Below are positions 22,226-32,294 of a stretch of DNA of 64,000 nt, in pieces. The notes beneath the pieces were generated by a model. The model was not told where the DNA came from and ran no database searches. It saw only the letters and a list, made by a program, of their open reading frames with translations. The DNA is from Doryteuthis pealeii (taxonomy: Eukaryota > Mollusca > Cephalopoda > Myopsida > Loliginidae), in contig CM042143.1 in NCBI GenBank assembly GCA_023376005.1, positions 80,379,381-80,443,380 on the forward strand, given 5' to 3'. The first letter of the stretch is position 1; each line of letters opens with the position of its first letter. Position numbers and translations under genes: made by a program.

Positions 22226-22227
22226 AC

Positions 22228-22228
<1 letters not shown>

Positions 22229-22311
<83 letters not shown>
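22229..22311. repeat. (AT)n(GT)n
   Basis: AT 22229-22273 then GT 22274-22311. Confidence 0.97.
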
Positions 22312-22312
<1 letters not shown>

Positions 22313-22384
22313 AGCCTCGGCACTGGATACAGGGTAATATCATACTCAAGATAGCATTCTTTTTGTGGAGAAAATCTTCCCCTT

Positions 22385-22430
22385 GAGCAGGAGGATACGG
22401 TTGGCGTATTCTAAGCTCTGCTAACAACGT
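22385..22430 (+). repeat. Family M block
   Basis: GAGCAGGAGGATACGGTTGG then CGTATTCTAAGCTC. Same block at 45088-45140 (minus), 46288-46325 and 51535-51595. Confidence 0.6.
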
Positions 22431-22431
22431 G

Positions 22432-22475
22432 CATATATATATATATATATATATATGCATATATATATATATATA
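22432..22475. repeat. (AT)n with ATGC break
   Basis: AT array. Confidence 0.9.
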
Positions 22476-22568
22476 ATTGAAAAGACATAGTTAATCCTGG
22501 CTATTTGGGTGTCAAATCCCATCTAATACCAATAAGAACTATTAGTAACGTCATTCTGAAACAAGATA

Positions 22569-22808
22569 CAAGCGTAGTTCAAAAAGTTGTAAGCCTTACA
22601 CGAAAAGAAGAGCCAGTTCATAGAAAACTAGAAAAACTAATTCAGATTTCTGTCTTAATTTCAGTGCGGGTGAGGCCATATAAAAGCAAGAGAGGTGGGC
22701 CATATCTAAAAAAAATTTTTTAAATAAAATAAAAAAAAACTCACAAAAACTGAGGCCTGAGCAGTCAAAGTATCAACGTGAGGATTAGAACTTTTTGAAC
22801 GACACGTG
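22569..22808. mobile_element. Mariner-like MITE
   Basis: Ends CAAGCGTAGTTCAAAAAGTT and CACGTGTCGTTCAAAAAGTT (complement of right end), each next to TA. 240 bp, no coding capacity. Confidence 0.75.
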
Positions 22809-22817
22809 TATATAAAA

Positions 22818-22989
22818 TATATGGACACCTACACATGGACACACCAGTGTGGGCTGAACAGCAAAAACCTACACGAATCAGATCTGCGCGGATTCTAGAT
22901 ACCGTGCGGAAGACCTGACGGGAGCGATGACCGATAGAGACGGTTGGCGAGAAAGTGTCAAGGAAATTCGTGCTGACAGCGCGACATGA
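22818..22989 (+). pseudogene. LINE ORF2 C-terminal fragment
   Basis: Encodes WTPTHGHTSVG, a stop, then TAKTYTNQICADSRYRAEDL and TGAMTDRDGWRESVKEIRA before the final stop, followed by an (ATG)n tail. Same LINE family as 13452-13786, 5' truncated. Confidence 0.8.
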
Positions 22990-23059
22990 TGATGATGATG
23001 ATGATGATAATGATGACGACGACTTTGCTAATACACTTAGAAAAGGTGTGAATCTAACA

Positions 23060-23222
23060 ATTCCCCCCACCCAACTATAGGTAAATAGTAGGTCAGACTG
23101 ACCTTTTAACCTTGGTACAGCAACCGGCCTAGGAGAGTGAAAACTCTGAATTCAAATCTGTTAAACTCAGCTTAAAAATGACCTTGTGTCACATCCTGTT
23201 CGTGGAGGGTTTGGGTATATAT
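23060..23222 (+). mobile_element. SINE-B 3' part
   Basis: CTATAGGTAAATAGTAGG, GGCCTAGGAGAGTGAAAAC, ATCCTGTTCGTGGAGGG then TATATATT. Confidence 0.85.
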
Positions 23223-23394
23223 TCCCATTTGCTGATCAGCACAATAGAGCCCTGCACCCCAACTGAGGTGAGATAACTTTTCATATCAACCTCTATGTTT
23301 ACCCACGCAATTACTCATAAATAACTTGTCAACTTGTCTGTCTTGAGTTACAAACCAGATACAAAAAATTACTGAGTTTTACAGACAGTAAGAC

Positions 23395-23406
23395 ACACAC
23401 ACACAC

Positions 23407-23479
<73 letters not shown>

Positions 23480-23510
23480 GAGAGAGTGTGTGTGTGTGTG
23501 TGTATGTATG
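23395..23510. repeat. Compound (CA)(AT)(GA)(GT) microsatellite
   Basis: CA 23395-23406, AT 23409-23458, GA 23459-23486, GT 23487-23515. Confidence 0.95.
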
Positions 23511-23515
23511 TGTGT

Positions 23516-24140
23516 TAACAACCTTGGAAACAGAAAGGTGTTGTTTATTTATTTTTATTTCATTGATTTAAGCAAAGTATTTCGGTCCATTTAATTTGGG
23601 ACACGTCTTGTCTCTTTTTACACTCACACACACATTTTATGCTCGTACAGACACATAGATATTTCTTTTCATAAAAAAACAAGACCATTATTGGGGTAAA
23701 TGAAATAAAGGAAAAAAGGGGAAAAAATCTGAACTCCAATTGTCTGTTCTCAAAATGTATATCTCTACTTAACTGGTAATAAATAAATAAATAAAAATAC
23801 GTTATTCAAGCATTCAAACGAAAGGAAGAAAAGAAGAATAGACTCTACCAGATCTGATTACAGAATGAACCTAAGTTATTGTAATGAATAAGATAAAATA
23901 GAATTAGTTTTAAAGAGTAAAATACAGACACATGAAACAAATATTGCATTCAGCAACAACAAAGATTAAAAAAAAAAATGAATTGAAGAAAACACTGTTC
24001 AAACGTTTAACAACAAAGTTAACTGCTATGCACAATTTATATGAAGTCAGACTTTTTACTTTATTTTCAATGCATTTACATAGGGCATGTCAGATTGTGA
24101 TTACAAAGTTAAACAAGCCTCTTGTAAATTTGCCCCTGTT
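23516..24140. other. No gene recognised
   Basis: AT-rich unique DNA. Confidence 0.5.

Positions 24141-24143
<3 letters not shown>

Positions 24144-24210
<67 letters not shown>
24144..24210. repeat. (CA)n(TA)n
   Basis: CA 24144-24177 then TA to 24210. Confidence 0.97.
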
Positions 24211-24213
<3 letters not shown>

Positions 24214-24400
24214 AGGGTAACGTGAAGATGGAATCAACAGCGCTTGATTACTGACAGTTTCTCGGTTATGCGATTATTTTAAATAAATAAACTGTCAGTA
24301 ACCAAGCACCATTGAGAGCATGTTCACGTTAACCTAGCTTAGATATAAATGCTCTAGCCACGAGATTGAACACTATTTACTTATAAATATAGCATCCATA
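24211..24400 (+). mobile_element. Family L foldback element
   Basis: Inverted arms GTTAGGGTAACGTG .. CAGCGCTTGATTACTGACAG and complement (CTGTCAGTAACCAAGC .. CACGTTAACCTA) of about 45 bp around a 30-bp AT centre. A conserved right flank (TTAGATATAAATGCTC, ATATAGCA) is shared with 35058-35275, so the element extends beyond the arms. Confidence 0.75.
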
Positions 24401-24401
24401 T

Positions 24402-24419
24402 TATCTATCTATCTATCTA

Positions 24420-24476
<57 letters not shown>
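24402..24476. repeat. (TCTA)n(TA)n
   Basis: Tetranucleotide then AT array. Confidence 0.95.
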
Positions 24477-24479
<3 letters not shown>

Positions 24480-24515
24480 GAAACAACACATTTGAAAAAA
24501 TCCAGCAAAATGTGA

Positions 24516-24692
24516 AAAATATAAATGGAAAGGTAGATAAACCAACACAAACAATTGATTCAATTAATATAATATTTCGTCTTTATTTATTAAAAGACTT
24601 CATCAATCCTTTTAATTAATGAATTAATAAATAAATACGAAATATTGACTGAATTTCTTGTTTGTACTGGTTTACCTTTCCATTTATATTTT
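24516..24692 (-). mobile_element. Palindromic element with hammerhead-like centre
   Basis: Arms AAATATAAATGGAAAGGTAG and CTTTCCATTTATATTTT are inverted over about 55 bp. On the minus strand the centre reads TTGATGA, A, GTCTTT, an 8-nt loop, AAAGAC, GAAA (24606 to 24567). The plan is that of a hammerhead, but the first core C is U and one extra A precedes stem II, so it is probably inactive. Confidence 0.55.
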
Positions 24693-24724
24693 AAACACAC
24701 ACACACACACACACACACACATCA

Positions 24725-25240
24725 TCAGTCACAAAGGTTTTGTCGAGTTCAGTTAGTCTTTGCAACAACAACAGTTTGTCAAGAATCGTTTTCAAGTGTT
24801 TCTGCGAAATTTTCCAAATAGTTTGGTGTGGAACTTGTAACTCCTTTGTGGATTTGTGTGGACTGCGTATGTAACTAGCACGGACACGCCCTAATTGTTT
24901 TTCGGATACTGATGGTCTCCAAGGACTTTACGCAAACATCCTGTGTTGTTTCAAATATCTTAGATCTTGTCTTGTAGATGGATTGTCTAATCGGCAGTGA
25001 TTTCCAGAAATATGTCACAAAGATGCTGTTGAACGACAATGACAAATCGGTGGGCATCATCAAAGCACACAAAATGACTTCTCAAAAGGTGTAGTTTTTG
25101 GCACTCTGATTAATAGGGGGTACCTGGTGCTGGTGAAATCGTTAATAACTTCGAGTCTTTCTTTACAAAAATGCGTACTGCTAATGTTACTATTTTAATT
25201 ATTTCTTTTAAGTAATTAAAACATATTTTGTAGACATACA
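24725..25240 (-). other. Possible coding relic, unassigned
   Basis: The minus strand has a 65-codon open frame (24875-25072) and adjacent stop-broken frames of normal complexity. I do not recognise the family. Confidence 0.25.
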
Positions 25241-25301
25241 GTATATATATATATATATATATAAGTATAAAACACCAAGTATTTAGAAGGTGTATTTATT
25301 T

Positions 25302-25446
25302 ACGAATGATAGTATGCCAACGTTCGAGAGTATCGGTTTTAATACAACCATCAAAATGAAAATAACTTTTGGGCGCATCATAACATCGCCCTGAAGATAG
25401 TTGAATAAAAACCGAAACGTTCGAACATGGCATATTATCATTCTTA
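25302..25446 (+). mobile_element. Palindromic element with CTGAAGA..CGAAA motif
   Basis: Arms GAATGATAGTATGCCA and TGGCATATTATCATTC are inverted over about 38 bp (about 85 percent). Inside, CTGAAGA (25391) and CCGAAACGTTCG (25412) are spaced like a hammerhead core with T-to-A change. A GGGCG/CGCCC hairpin precedes it. Confidence 0.5.
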
Positions 25447-25776
25447 ACTATATATGTGAATAAGTACATCTGAATATTAATTTTTTACAGCTTTTTAAAA
25501 AATAATTATATACCGTCAGATTTATTTCCATATATATATATATATGATTTAATTACTTTTTTGCCCTCATATACAACATTTCATAATTTTTTTCTCCAGA
25601 GCGTCTGATATACCTTGAAAAAGGGTGAAGGTTCACTCGAAATATCGGAATAGATTAAACCAGCAACAGAGCAACGGTTGAATATATAAAAATTCTGATT
25701 TTTGTTCGGTTTTTCTTGGTTTTTTTTCCAATGCTTCAAAAGACCAAACAAACAACGTTCACAAGAACATAACACA

Positions 25777-25781
<5 letters not shown>

Positions 25782-25837
<56 letters not shown>
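25782..25837. repeat. (AT)n microsatellite
   Basis: About 28 AT units. Confidence 0.97.
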
Positions 25838-25841
<4 letters not shown>

Positions 25842-26365
25842 TTCGTTCGTTTTAATTAATTGAATTAATTCCACGCAAAATATTCCTGACGATCCTCACG
25901 GTGAAAACCGTGTAGACATATTCTGGCTATATCGGTTTATAAACCTGCTCTACAAACGTAATGAGCACTTTTTATTCATTCATAACTCCGACCTATTCGG
26001 TTAATTATTTTTATCGACAGTCAAAATTTCAACTCGCTTGATGTTTTGCCTTCTCGTTAAGACATCCCCTCTCCAAAAAAAACATATGTGAGCGTGTAAT
26101 GCATAAAACAACAACAAAAGTAAAAGGTTACTTAAAAGCTGGTAACAAGCATTAATACCAATATGAAAGGAAATGTGCTATTCACTGAACGTAACAGTAA
26201 ATTCATTAAAAATGGTATAATTATAACCATCTGGTTGTTATAACAAGCTAGAAGTTACAAAATCAATGTAGCTTACCAGATGATCTTACATATTTACATT
26301 GGTTTCACTTAACAAACTTATTCAGGAATGTAACCCCAACGAAAAAAAAAAATGCAAAATAAATA
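25838..26365. other. No gene recognised
   Basis: AT-rich unique DNA. Confidence 0.5.
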
Positions 26366-26369
26366 TTAA

Positions 26370-26592
26370 CTCTTTGCCTACTTTAGGCCACTCACAGCGG
26401 TTCTCCCACCACACCCAAGCAAAGTACAAAAACTGATGGTTAGTTCATTATAATTGAGCAGAAGGACTCAGATTACAATAATAATAGGACTTTATTTGAA
26501 TAGAATGAGTTCTGAGGCGAATAGATAGTGAACTTTGAAATATCCCATCATACAGGTAAAAAAAAATACCGGGAAAGATTTGGTAGGCAAAG
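26370..26592 (+). mobile_element. Family F MITE (TTAA-flanked)
   Basis: Ends CTCTTTGCCTAC and GTAGGCAAAG with TTAA on both sides (26366-26369, 26593-26596), the target preference of piggyBac-type transposases. 223 bp. Copies at 41095 and 57016. Confidence 0.85.
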
Positions 26593-26917
26593 TTAATGAG
26601 TAGATTTATTTTACATGCATTTTAACAGTTTATTGCATCACGAATGCGTGAAAATATGAATTTAAGTTTTTAACGGAATAAACACTATCGAACATCCCAC
26701 CCTAAAAAGACCCTAATAAATCAGGGGGAGGGGAGGTCTGTATTAAAAAAAAAAACTATAACATACTGATTACATCCTGGATAATGACAGATGATGGTTT
26801 AAAAAATCGAGAATAAAATTTTGGACACATTCTGTACAAGGCTGAATCTAATATTCTTAGACTTGCGCTAATTAATATTGGCTATGATTCTGATGAGCAC
26901 AGGAAGTCCATAAGTAG

Positions 26918-27165
26918 TAAGTAAAGTCGGTGGAGTGGCCTATCAGCCGGATGGCAAGGGAGTCTATCTCTCTTTCACTCGCGCTAGACCTGGGAGACTG
27001 TTTTTTGTTTGTTTGTTTGCGTCTGCGGTGGCGCCACACCTACTACCAACTTCCTACTTAACCACACAGATTCAAGCTGTGGTACTCGTGCGCTGAGTTG
27101 GTGAGAGCCGGTATCGAACCCGGGACATTGTGGTTCCAAGGCGGATGCTCTACCGACCAAGAAAA
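26918..27165 (-). mobile_element. SINE-A copy
   Basis: GGTGGAGTGGCCTATCAGCC, CGCGCTAGACCTGGGAGAC, GCGCTGAGTTGG, GCCGGTATCGAACCCGGGAC (antisense box B) and GATGCTCTACCGACC (antisense box A). Confidence 0.9.
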
Positions 27166-27380
27166 AGGAAAAATGTGTAATATGTAAAGTTTATTATATA
27201 ATTAATATAGCTGTACATTCTATTTTAGATAAAGTAGAATACAAAATTATTAACTCGGTTAAAATAGTAACCTTTAGTGCTCTTGTATAAAATGGCACAT
27301 CCTATTTAGAGGTAGATTATTAATGAAAAAAAAAAAAACTATGTCCAAATGGAAAGTAGTTATAAGTCAAAAAGTTGAAA

Positions 27381-27474
27381 ATTTAAATTACAGGACCTGG
27401 GGGCCCTGAACATTTAAATTACAGAACCTGGGGGCCCTGAACATTTAAATTACAGAACCTGGGGGCCTGGAACA
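27381..27474. repeat. 31-bp tandem repeat, three copies
   Basis: ATTTAAATTACAG then ACCTGGGGGCCCTGAAC, starting at 27381, 27412 and 27443. Contains a GGGCCC palindrome. Confidence 0.92.
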
Positions 27475-27550
27475 TTTTTAATTTTATTATACAGATGATA
27501 ACTTCAGACATAGAATACAGTAACCACAATTAACAAAGAGTGCAGTAGAT

Positions 27551-27757
27551 CACTTATTACGGTCGTCATGTTGAAAGCACCGGTTCCCGCTAGATCACAG
27601 AAGTTAAACAGCAATGTGGCTGTTCAATACTTAATTGGGTAACCACTTAAGAAACAGCAGGTACTGTAAGCAACCTGAGTCCTTTGTTTATCAAAATGAC
27701 TTGATTCAGCATTAAATAGCCCGAAAAGGGTTGATATACCGTAAAATAAAACAACTA
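27551..27757 (+). mobile_element. 5S rRNA-derived SINE
   Basis: Best copy: GTTGAAAGCACCGGTTCCCG, AGAAGTTAAACAGC, TACTTAATTGGGTAACCAC match the order of 5S rRNA domains (box A and box C regions). A tail follows: TTTGTTTATCAAAATGAC, AGCATTAAATAGCCCG and GTTGATATACCG. Confidence 0.82.
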
Positions 27758-27922
27758 ACCGTAGGTTGCTTAGTAGAACATAATAGATTTGAAATTAGAG
27801 AGGCAAATCAGATTTTTAATCAACTGAATGGCAACAGCCCACCCGGATTTTACCCGGTGTCCTAGCGGACCAATCCGTCCCTGTATCAACCAACACACAT
27901 CTATTCGTATTATGCATGTATA

Positions 27923-28150
27923 AGTAAAGTAGACGGAGTGGCCTAGTGTTGGTAACAGTCAGACAGCGGGGGAGTTTATCCCCTTTTCAATAGCACTAGA
28001 CTAGGGAGATCGTGTTTGCATCTGAGGGGGAGGCGCCACACCTACAATCAGCTATCCACTTTACCGCACAGATCAAGCTGTGTTACTCATATGCTGAATT
28101 GGCTAGGGCCGGTATCGAACCAGAAACCCTGTGGTTCCTAAGCTGATCAG
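27923..28150 (-). mobile_element. SINE-A copy
   Basis: AGTAGACGGAGTGGCC, AGCACTAGACTAGGGAGATC, GGCGCCACACCTAC and GGGCCGGTATCGAACC. Confidence 0.88.
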
Positions 28151-28271
28151 TTGTTTAGGCATAAGATTCTTTTCGGTATACAAGAAAATAAAATTTATTT
28201 GTTTAGATGAATTGTGATAAAACTGTATCGAATATAGGCATATAAAATGCGTGTTAATAATTCCAATGTAG

Positions 28272-28562
28272 TTAATTACCCAACCCGTCCAGCTAGAGCA
28301 GAAAACGACAAATGTTCGATTTTTAAGCGGAGTAAAGCTGGATTGAATTCAGAGTATTTCTTTACCTAGACTTGTTGCCTTATCAAGGCTAGACAACCTG
28401 ATCTGCCCTATTATTTATCCATAGCTTGTGTGGGTGGTTAATTCATACTTTTCACAACGGTATGAGCGCTAAATGAAACACAAATAGCTTTGTCCAGGAT
28501 TTGAACTCGTGTCACCGATTCAATTTCCAACGACGATAATTATTAGTCTGAGCGCGCATTGA
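28272..28562 (-). mobile_element. SINE-B copy, near full length
   Basis: CCAACCCGTCCAGC, AAGCGGAGTAAAGCTGG, TTTATCCATAGC, CCAGGATTTGAACTCGTGTC and ACGACGATAATTATTAG. Confidence 0.85.
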
Positions 28563-28631
28563 TAATTGCAATGAAAATGTGCAGAAACTTTTGCTGATAT
28601 TAAACTAATATATTGAAAAGTGAAGTTTTCG

Positions 28632-28965
28632 ATGATTGATTTTAACGACATGTCAAGTTGTATGAGGTTATTTTAGGTCTAAAGGTTAAGGAATTGCGTA
28701 CATCGTACGTTTATACTTACATTTTTGTATAATTTCTTAATTTAAAATAAATATATCAAGTATTTCTATCTAATACAAATAATTGGCAAACATTTATTTG
28801 ATCCATAAATGGGACCCTAACAGATATAACCATTCCGGGTCAGAGTGGATCTAGGAATAATGGCAATGAAGGGGCACTCCACACTCTCCAGTTTTCGAGA
28901 TCTGGGGCACCACCATTAGATGGAGTTTAGTGTCATGTTCAAGACACTGAAGATTTCGAGGTCAT
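28632..28965 (+). mobile_element. Family D copy
   Basis: GATTGATTTTAACGACATG, AGGTTAAGGAATTGCG, CCATAAATGGGACCCTAAC, CCGGGTCAGAGTGG, GGGGCACTCCACACTCTCC and GTGTCATGTTCAAGACAC. Confidence 0.8.
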
Positions 28966-29239
28966 CTTCATATATAGGCAAGGTTTTTTGGGTTTATTTT
29001 CTTTTGAGAAAGCTGCGGTTGCCCATACGTTTTAAGTGATCTTTTCAAAGTAAAAAATGAACTGAAAAATCCTACAAAAGTCCTCTCAGCTGGTCTCAAG
29101 CTTTTGTCAAGTTTTACGATGTCCTATTACGAATGTCTGTGTATATATCCACTTGACGAAATATGAACATGTAAAAGAACTTTCTTTAAAAAAATAATTA
29201 AAAGCACACATGTATATGTCTAAAAAAATAATGTGTGGA

Positions 29240-29250
29240 TGAGAGAGAGA

Positions 29251-29303
<53 letters not shown>

Positions 29304-29462
29304 AAGGGGGCTTGAGGTCAGTGTGGGTTAGTTCGTGGAAATAACAGAAGGCTTGGTTGTATTTGAATGACAATAGACACCAATAGAGATGTGTATCTCT
29401 AAACGCATTAGGGATAATGCGTGTGTATGTGAGAGAGATATAAAAAGAGAGAGTATGTGACG

Positions 29463-29554
<92 letters not shown>

Positions 29555-29592
29555 AAGAGAGGGAGAAAGAGAATATGTGTGCGCGCGCGCGA
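29240..29592. repeat. (GA)n, (GT)n and (CG)n arrays
   Basis: GA 29240-29292, GA 29466-29509, GT 29508-29542, GA again to 29570, GCGC 29580-29591, with ordinary sequence between. The 204-codon minus frame is Ser-Leu/Thr-His low complexity. Confidence 0.93.
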
Positions 29593-29594
29593 AT

Positions 29595-30110
29595 GCTGAG
29601 GTGCGGTTGGAAGTAGAAAGAACGGGGGGTGGAGTGGACGAATTTGTGGGTCTTCAATCGTCTGACTGAGATTACAGCAAAATAAAACGAAACTCGATAC
29701 AGCTTTGTGGATCGTTAACATTATAAAATGTGTTAATGTGAGCCAGCCAAGACGGCGAACAACACAGAAGACGGCGTAACAGTGGACGAGTGGATGGACC
29801 GGTTGTTGGAGAAAGAAAGAACCAGAGAATCATAGGGACAGATTCGTTGGTCACAAGAACTTAGGTTTAAGCTTTTAAGTTACCCTTTCCTTTCGACCCA
29901 TAATCGCGTAGCCTCCCCCTTCTCATCATCCAAACAATTTCGTACGCAACTAGACAAGGTGAAAATAGATAAGTACAATAAAATTGAGGAAAAGTGCGTT
30001 GAAAAGATAAACTTTATAAGCAAATATAGGTGTGTGTGTGTTGGCATCCTTTTGAACAACTTATCTTTCCAATAGAAACCTTAACCATAAAACAAATCGC
30101 AGATTTGGGT
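29595..30110. other. Unassigned unique DNA
   Basis: 29600-29870 has near-average GC and a 60-codon minus frame with no recognisable family. Confidence 0.4.
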
Positions 30111-30112
30111 GC

Positions 30113-30720
30113 TCGAGGCGTAACGGTTATCGTAGTACGAAATTGGTTGGTTGGATTTTACGGCATGCCAACACTTATTGGGTTATTTTATGCTGAAGAC
30201 GTTTTGTTTTGTTTTATTTATTCTTGATGGGTATTCAATATTTTAAAACTCAATTTTTTAAATATATTTCTTAAATTCATTTTTTCTATTTAACCCATAT
30301 ATAAGACCCTAACAGGTATTACCACTCTGGGTCAGGGTGGACCAGTGAGAAATAGTGATAAAGAGGTACTTCACATTCCCCTGAGTTCCAGAATTTTGAA
30401 TTTTACCATTAGATTCAGTTTAACATCGTACCCAGGACAGTCGTAGGAGGTGGACTCGGCTACCCGAGTACAAATCCTGAATGAGGCTGTTTGCATTTCA
30501 TATGGCATTCATACCCTTATGAAAGGCATGAATCCAACTATTCTCTCTTAAGTTACGGATAAACAACAGGGCAGACAGTGCTCTTTAACTTTGGTAAGGC
30601 AACCAGTATAAGAGAGGGAACATTGAATTCAAAATATCTGTAAACCTGGAGAATGATAGGCTTCACCAGGGCATTCCTGCCCAAGACACACTTAGATGAG
30701 TAGCACCCACGACTAAAACC
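30113..30720 (+). mobile_element. SINE-B (long-tail subtype), split by family D
   Basis: Head GAGGCGTAACGGTTATCGTAG (box A region) at 30116-30136; after the insertion GGTGGACTCGGCTACCCGAG, GAGTACAAATCCTG (box B) and AAGTTACGGATAAACAAC. The 3' extension CTGTAAACCTGGAGA .. ATGAGTAGCACCC is shared with 51066-51320. CGTAG on both sides may be the target duplication. Confidence 0.75.
30141..30432 (+). mobile_element. Family D inside SINE-B
   Basis: TTGGTTGGTTGGATTTTACGG, GGGTTATTTTATGCTG, CCATATATAAGACCCTAACAGG and ends CGTACCCAGGACAG. Marks the unit end of D at CCCAGGACA. Confidence 0.8.
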
Positions 30721-30904
30721 AGGTTGCGGAACCAGTGAGAGTGGATAGAAAAAGCAAACATTGATTGAAAAATCCTTGTAGTTGAAAAGTCTATCGCGTT
30801 TAACGCCGGAAATTATTCAAATTACAACCAAATATAATTAAACGCCAGAAAATGTTCAAAGCTTTCCAAATATTATTTCTTCTGTTTTATTTTTTTTTTT
30901 TAAC

Positions 30905-31060
30905 ATGATTGGTTTGGTTTGTTTTACGGCATATCAACCGCGGTGGGTCATTTAATGCCGACAAAGTTTTGGAATAAATTCATTCTTAATGGATATTCAT
31001 TTTTTTTATAAACACATTTTTCTATCTAACCCATAGATGGGGCCCTAAAAGGTACTACTA
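30905..31060 (+). mobile_element. Family D 5' part
   Basis: GTTTTACGGCATATCAACCG, GGGTCATTTAATGCCGAC, CCCATAGATGGGGCCCTAA. The first block equals the 5S-SINE tail in complement order. Confidence 0.7.
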
Positions 31061-31124
31061 CTCCTTAACCTGATTGGACGACTGCGCACTAGCACATCAA
31101 TTGTGAAAATGTATTAACACCACC

Positions 31125-31300
31125 ACAGATTTTGGAACTGCTTCTGATGGTGAGGCTCTAGTTCTGGAGAGTGTGAAGTACCTCTTCATTATTCCAATGT
31201 TCACTCTGACCCGGAGTGGTAGTACTTGTTAGGGTCCCATCAATGGGTCAAATAAATCCTTTTAAAGATTCGTATTCGATAAGAACGTGTGCAACCCCCC
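31125..31300 (-). mobile_element. Family D part, inverted
   Basis: GATGGTGAGGCTCTAGTTCTGG, ACCCGGAGTGGTAGTACTTG and ATTCGTATTCGATAAG; forms an inverted pair with the preceding copy. Confidence 0.75.
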
Positions 31301-31369
31301 CCCAAAAAAACAAAAACAAATGAAAACAAAAACAAAACACAACAGAAAAAACTAAATCTGGTGAAAGTG

Positions 31370-31605
31370 GAGTACCCCTTCATTGACATTATCCCAAGGT
31401 CCACTTTGACCTGGAGTAGTAGTATCTATTAGGCTCCCATCTATGGGTCAAATAGACCTCTTTAAAAAGGCGTGCAAAAAAATCTTAAGAAGCAACTACA
31501 TAAAAAATGCAAATATGAACGTACAATGAACGCAATTTCCTAACCTCTGGATATAAAATAACCCTAGAGCGGTTGACATGCCATTAAAATCAATCGATCA
31601 ATCAG
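31370..31605 (-). mobile_element. Family D copy
   Basis: GGAGTACCCCTTCATTGAC, CCATCTATGGGTCAAATAG, CGTACAATGAACGCAATTTC and TTGACATGCCATTAAAATC. Confidence 0.78.
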
Positions 31606-32234
31606 ATATTGTGTCTCTAGGGTTAGTTTTACCAGATAAGTTAGGTATCGAACAGGTACCTCACGGAGATAGCACTACTGAAATAGATTGACCCGGTTGA
31701 TATTTTAGTGACCTTGTTTTTGTTGCGATTTTGTTTTTGTTTTGTTTTTGTTTGTCCCCAAGAAAAAAAAGGGAATTATATTTTTTCCCTCGGATTATAC
31801 GCCTGATGAAAGCTAAAGAAAAGATCGACTGAAATGTTAACAATATCAAGAATACGAAAAAGAGGTTCAATAGTCCGAACAATTGGTGTTAACCTTTCCC
31901 CGGGTAAGAGACAATACGACAATCCTAAGCAGGAGATGTGTCGCCAGGAGGGCGGTGGGTGGCTGGCCCTTTATGGAACCCTAGTGAATGTGACATGAAC
32001 AGGCATGTCCGATATAATAGAACTTTCCAATTACAAATGCGAAAATGAATAAAGTAGAATAAAATGGTCTAAGTTAGAAAATTCTGATATGAAGTCCGGG
32101 TTAGGGTGGAGGGTCGACAATCATCCGAAATTCATACCAACAAACTAAAAATGTTGGAACATTTTTTTAGGATTCGCGAAAGAAATAGAAAGTTGTTACA
32201 ATAATAGCAAGTCTCACATTTTAAACTTGTTTAA

Positions 32235-32238
<4 letters not shown>
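31606..32238 (+). other. Unassigned; hammerhead-like motif at 31808
   Basis: CTGATGA (31803-31809) is followed 21 bases later by GAAATGTTAACA, whose TGTTAACA is self-complementary, but stem II does not form well. Otherwise no gene. Confidence 0.3.

Positions 32239-32270
<32 letters not shown>
32239..32270. repeat. (GT)n microsatellite
   Basis: 16 GT units. Confidence 0.95.
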
Positions 32271-32275
<5 letters not shown>

Positions 32276-32294
32276 TTGACTAAATTTTATCTAA

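Noticed and set aside
26885..26915. CTGATGAGCACAGGAAG as a ribozyme core
   Set aside because: No GAAA box or flanking stems.
27381..27474. CRISPR-like spaced repeats
   Set aside because: Units are directly tandem with no spacers and the genome is eukaryotic.
27551..27670. Functional 5S rRNA gene
   Set aside because: Too diverged and fused to a repeated tail; a SINE.
29107..29721. 204-codon minus frame
   Set aside because: Mostly translated GA and GT microsatellites.
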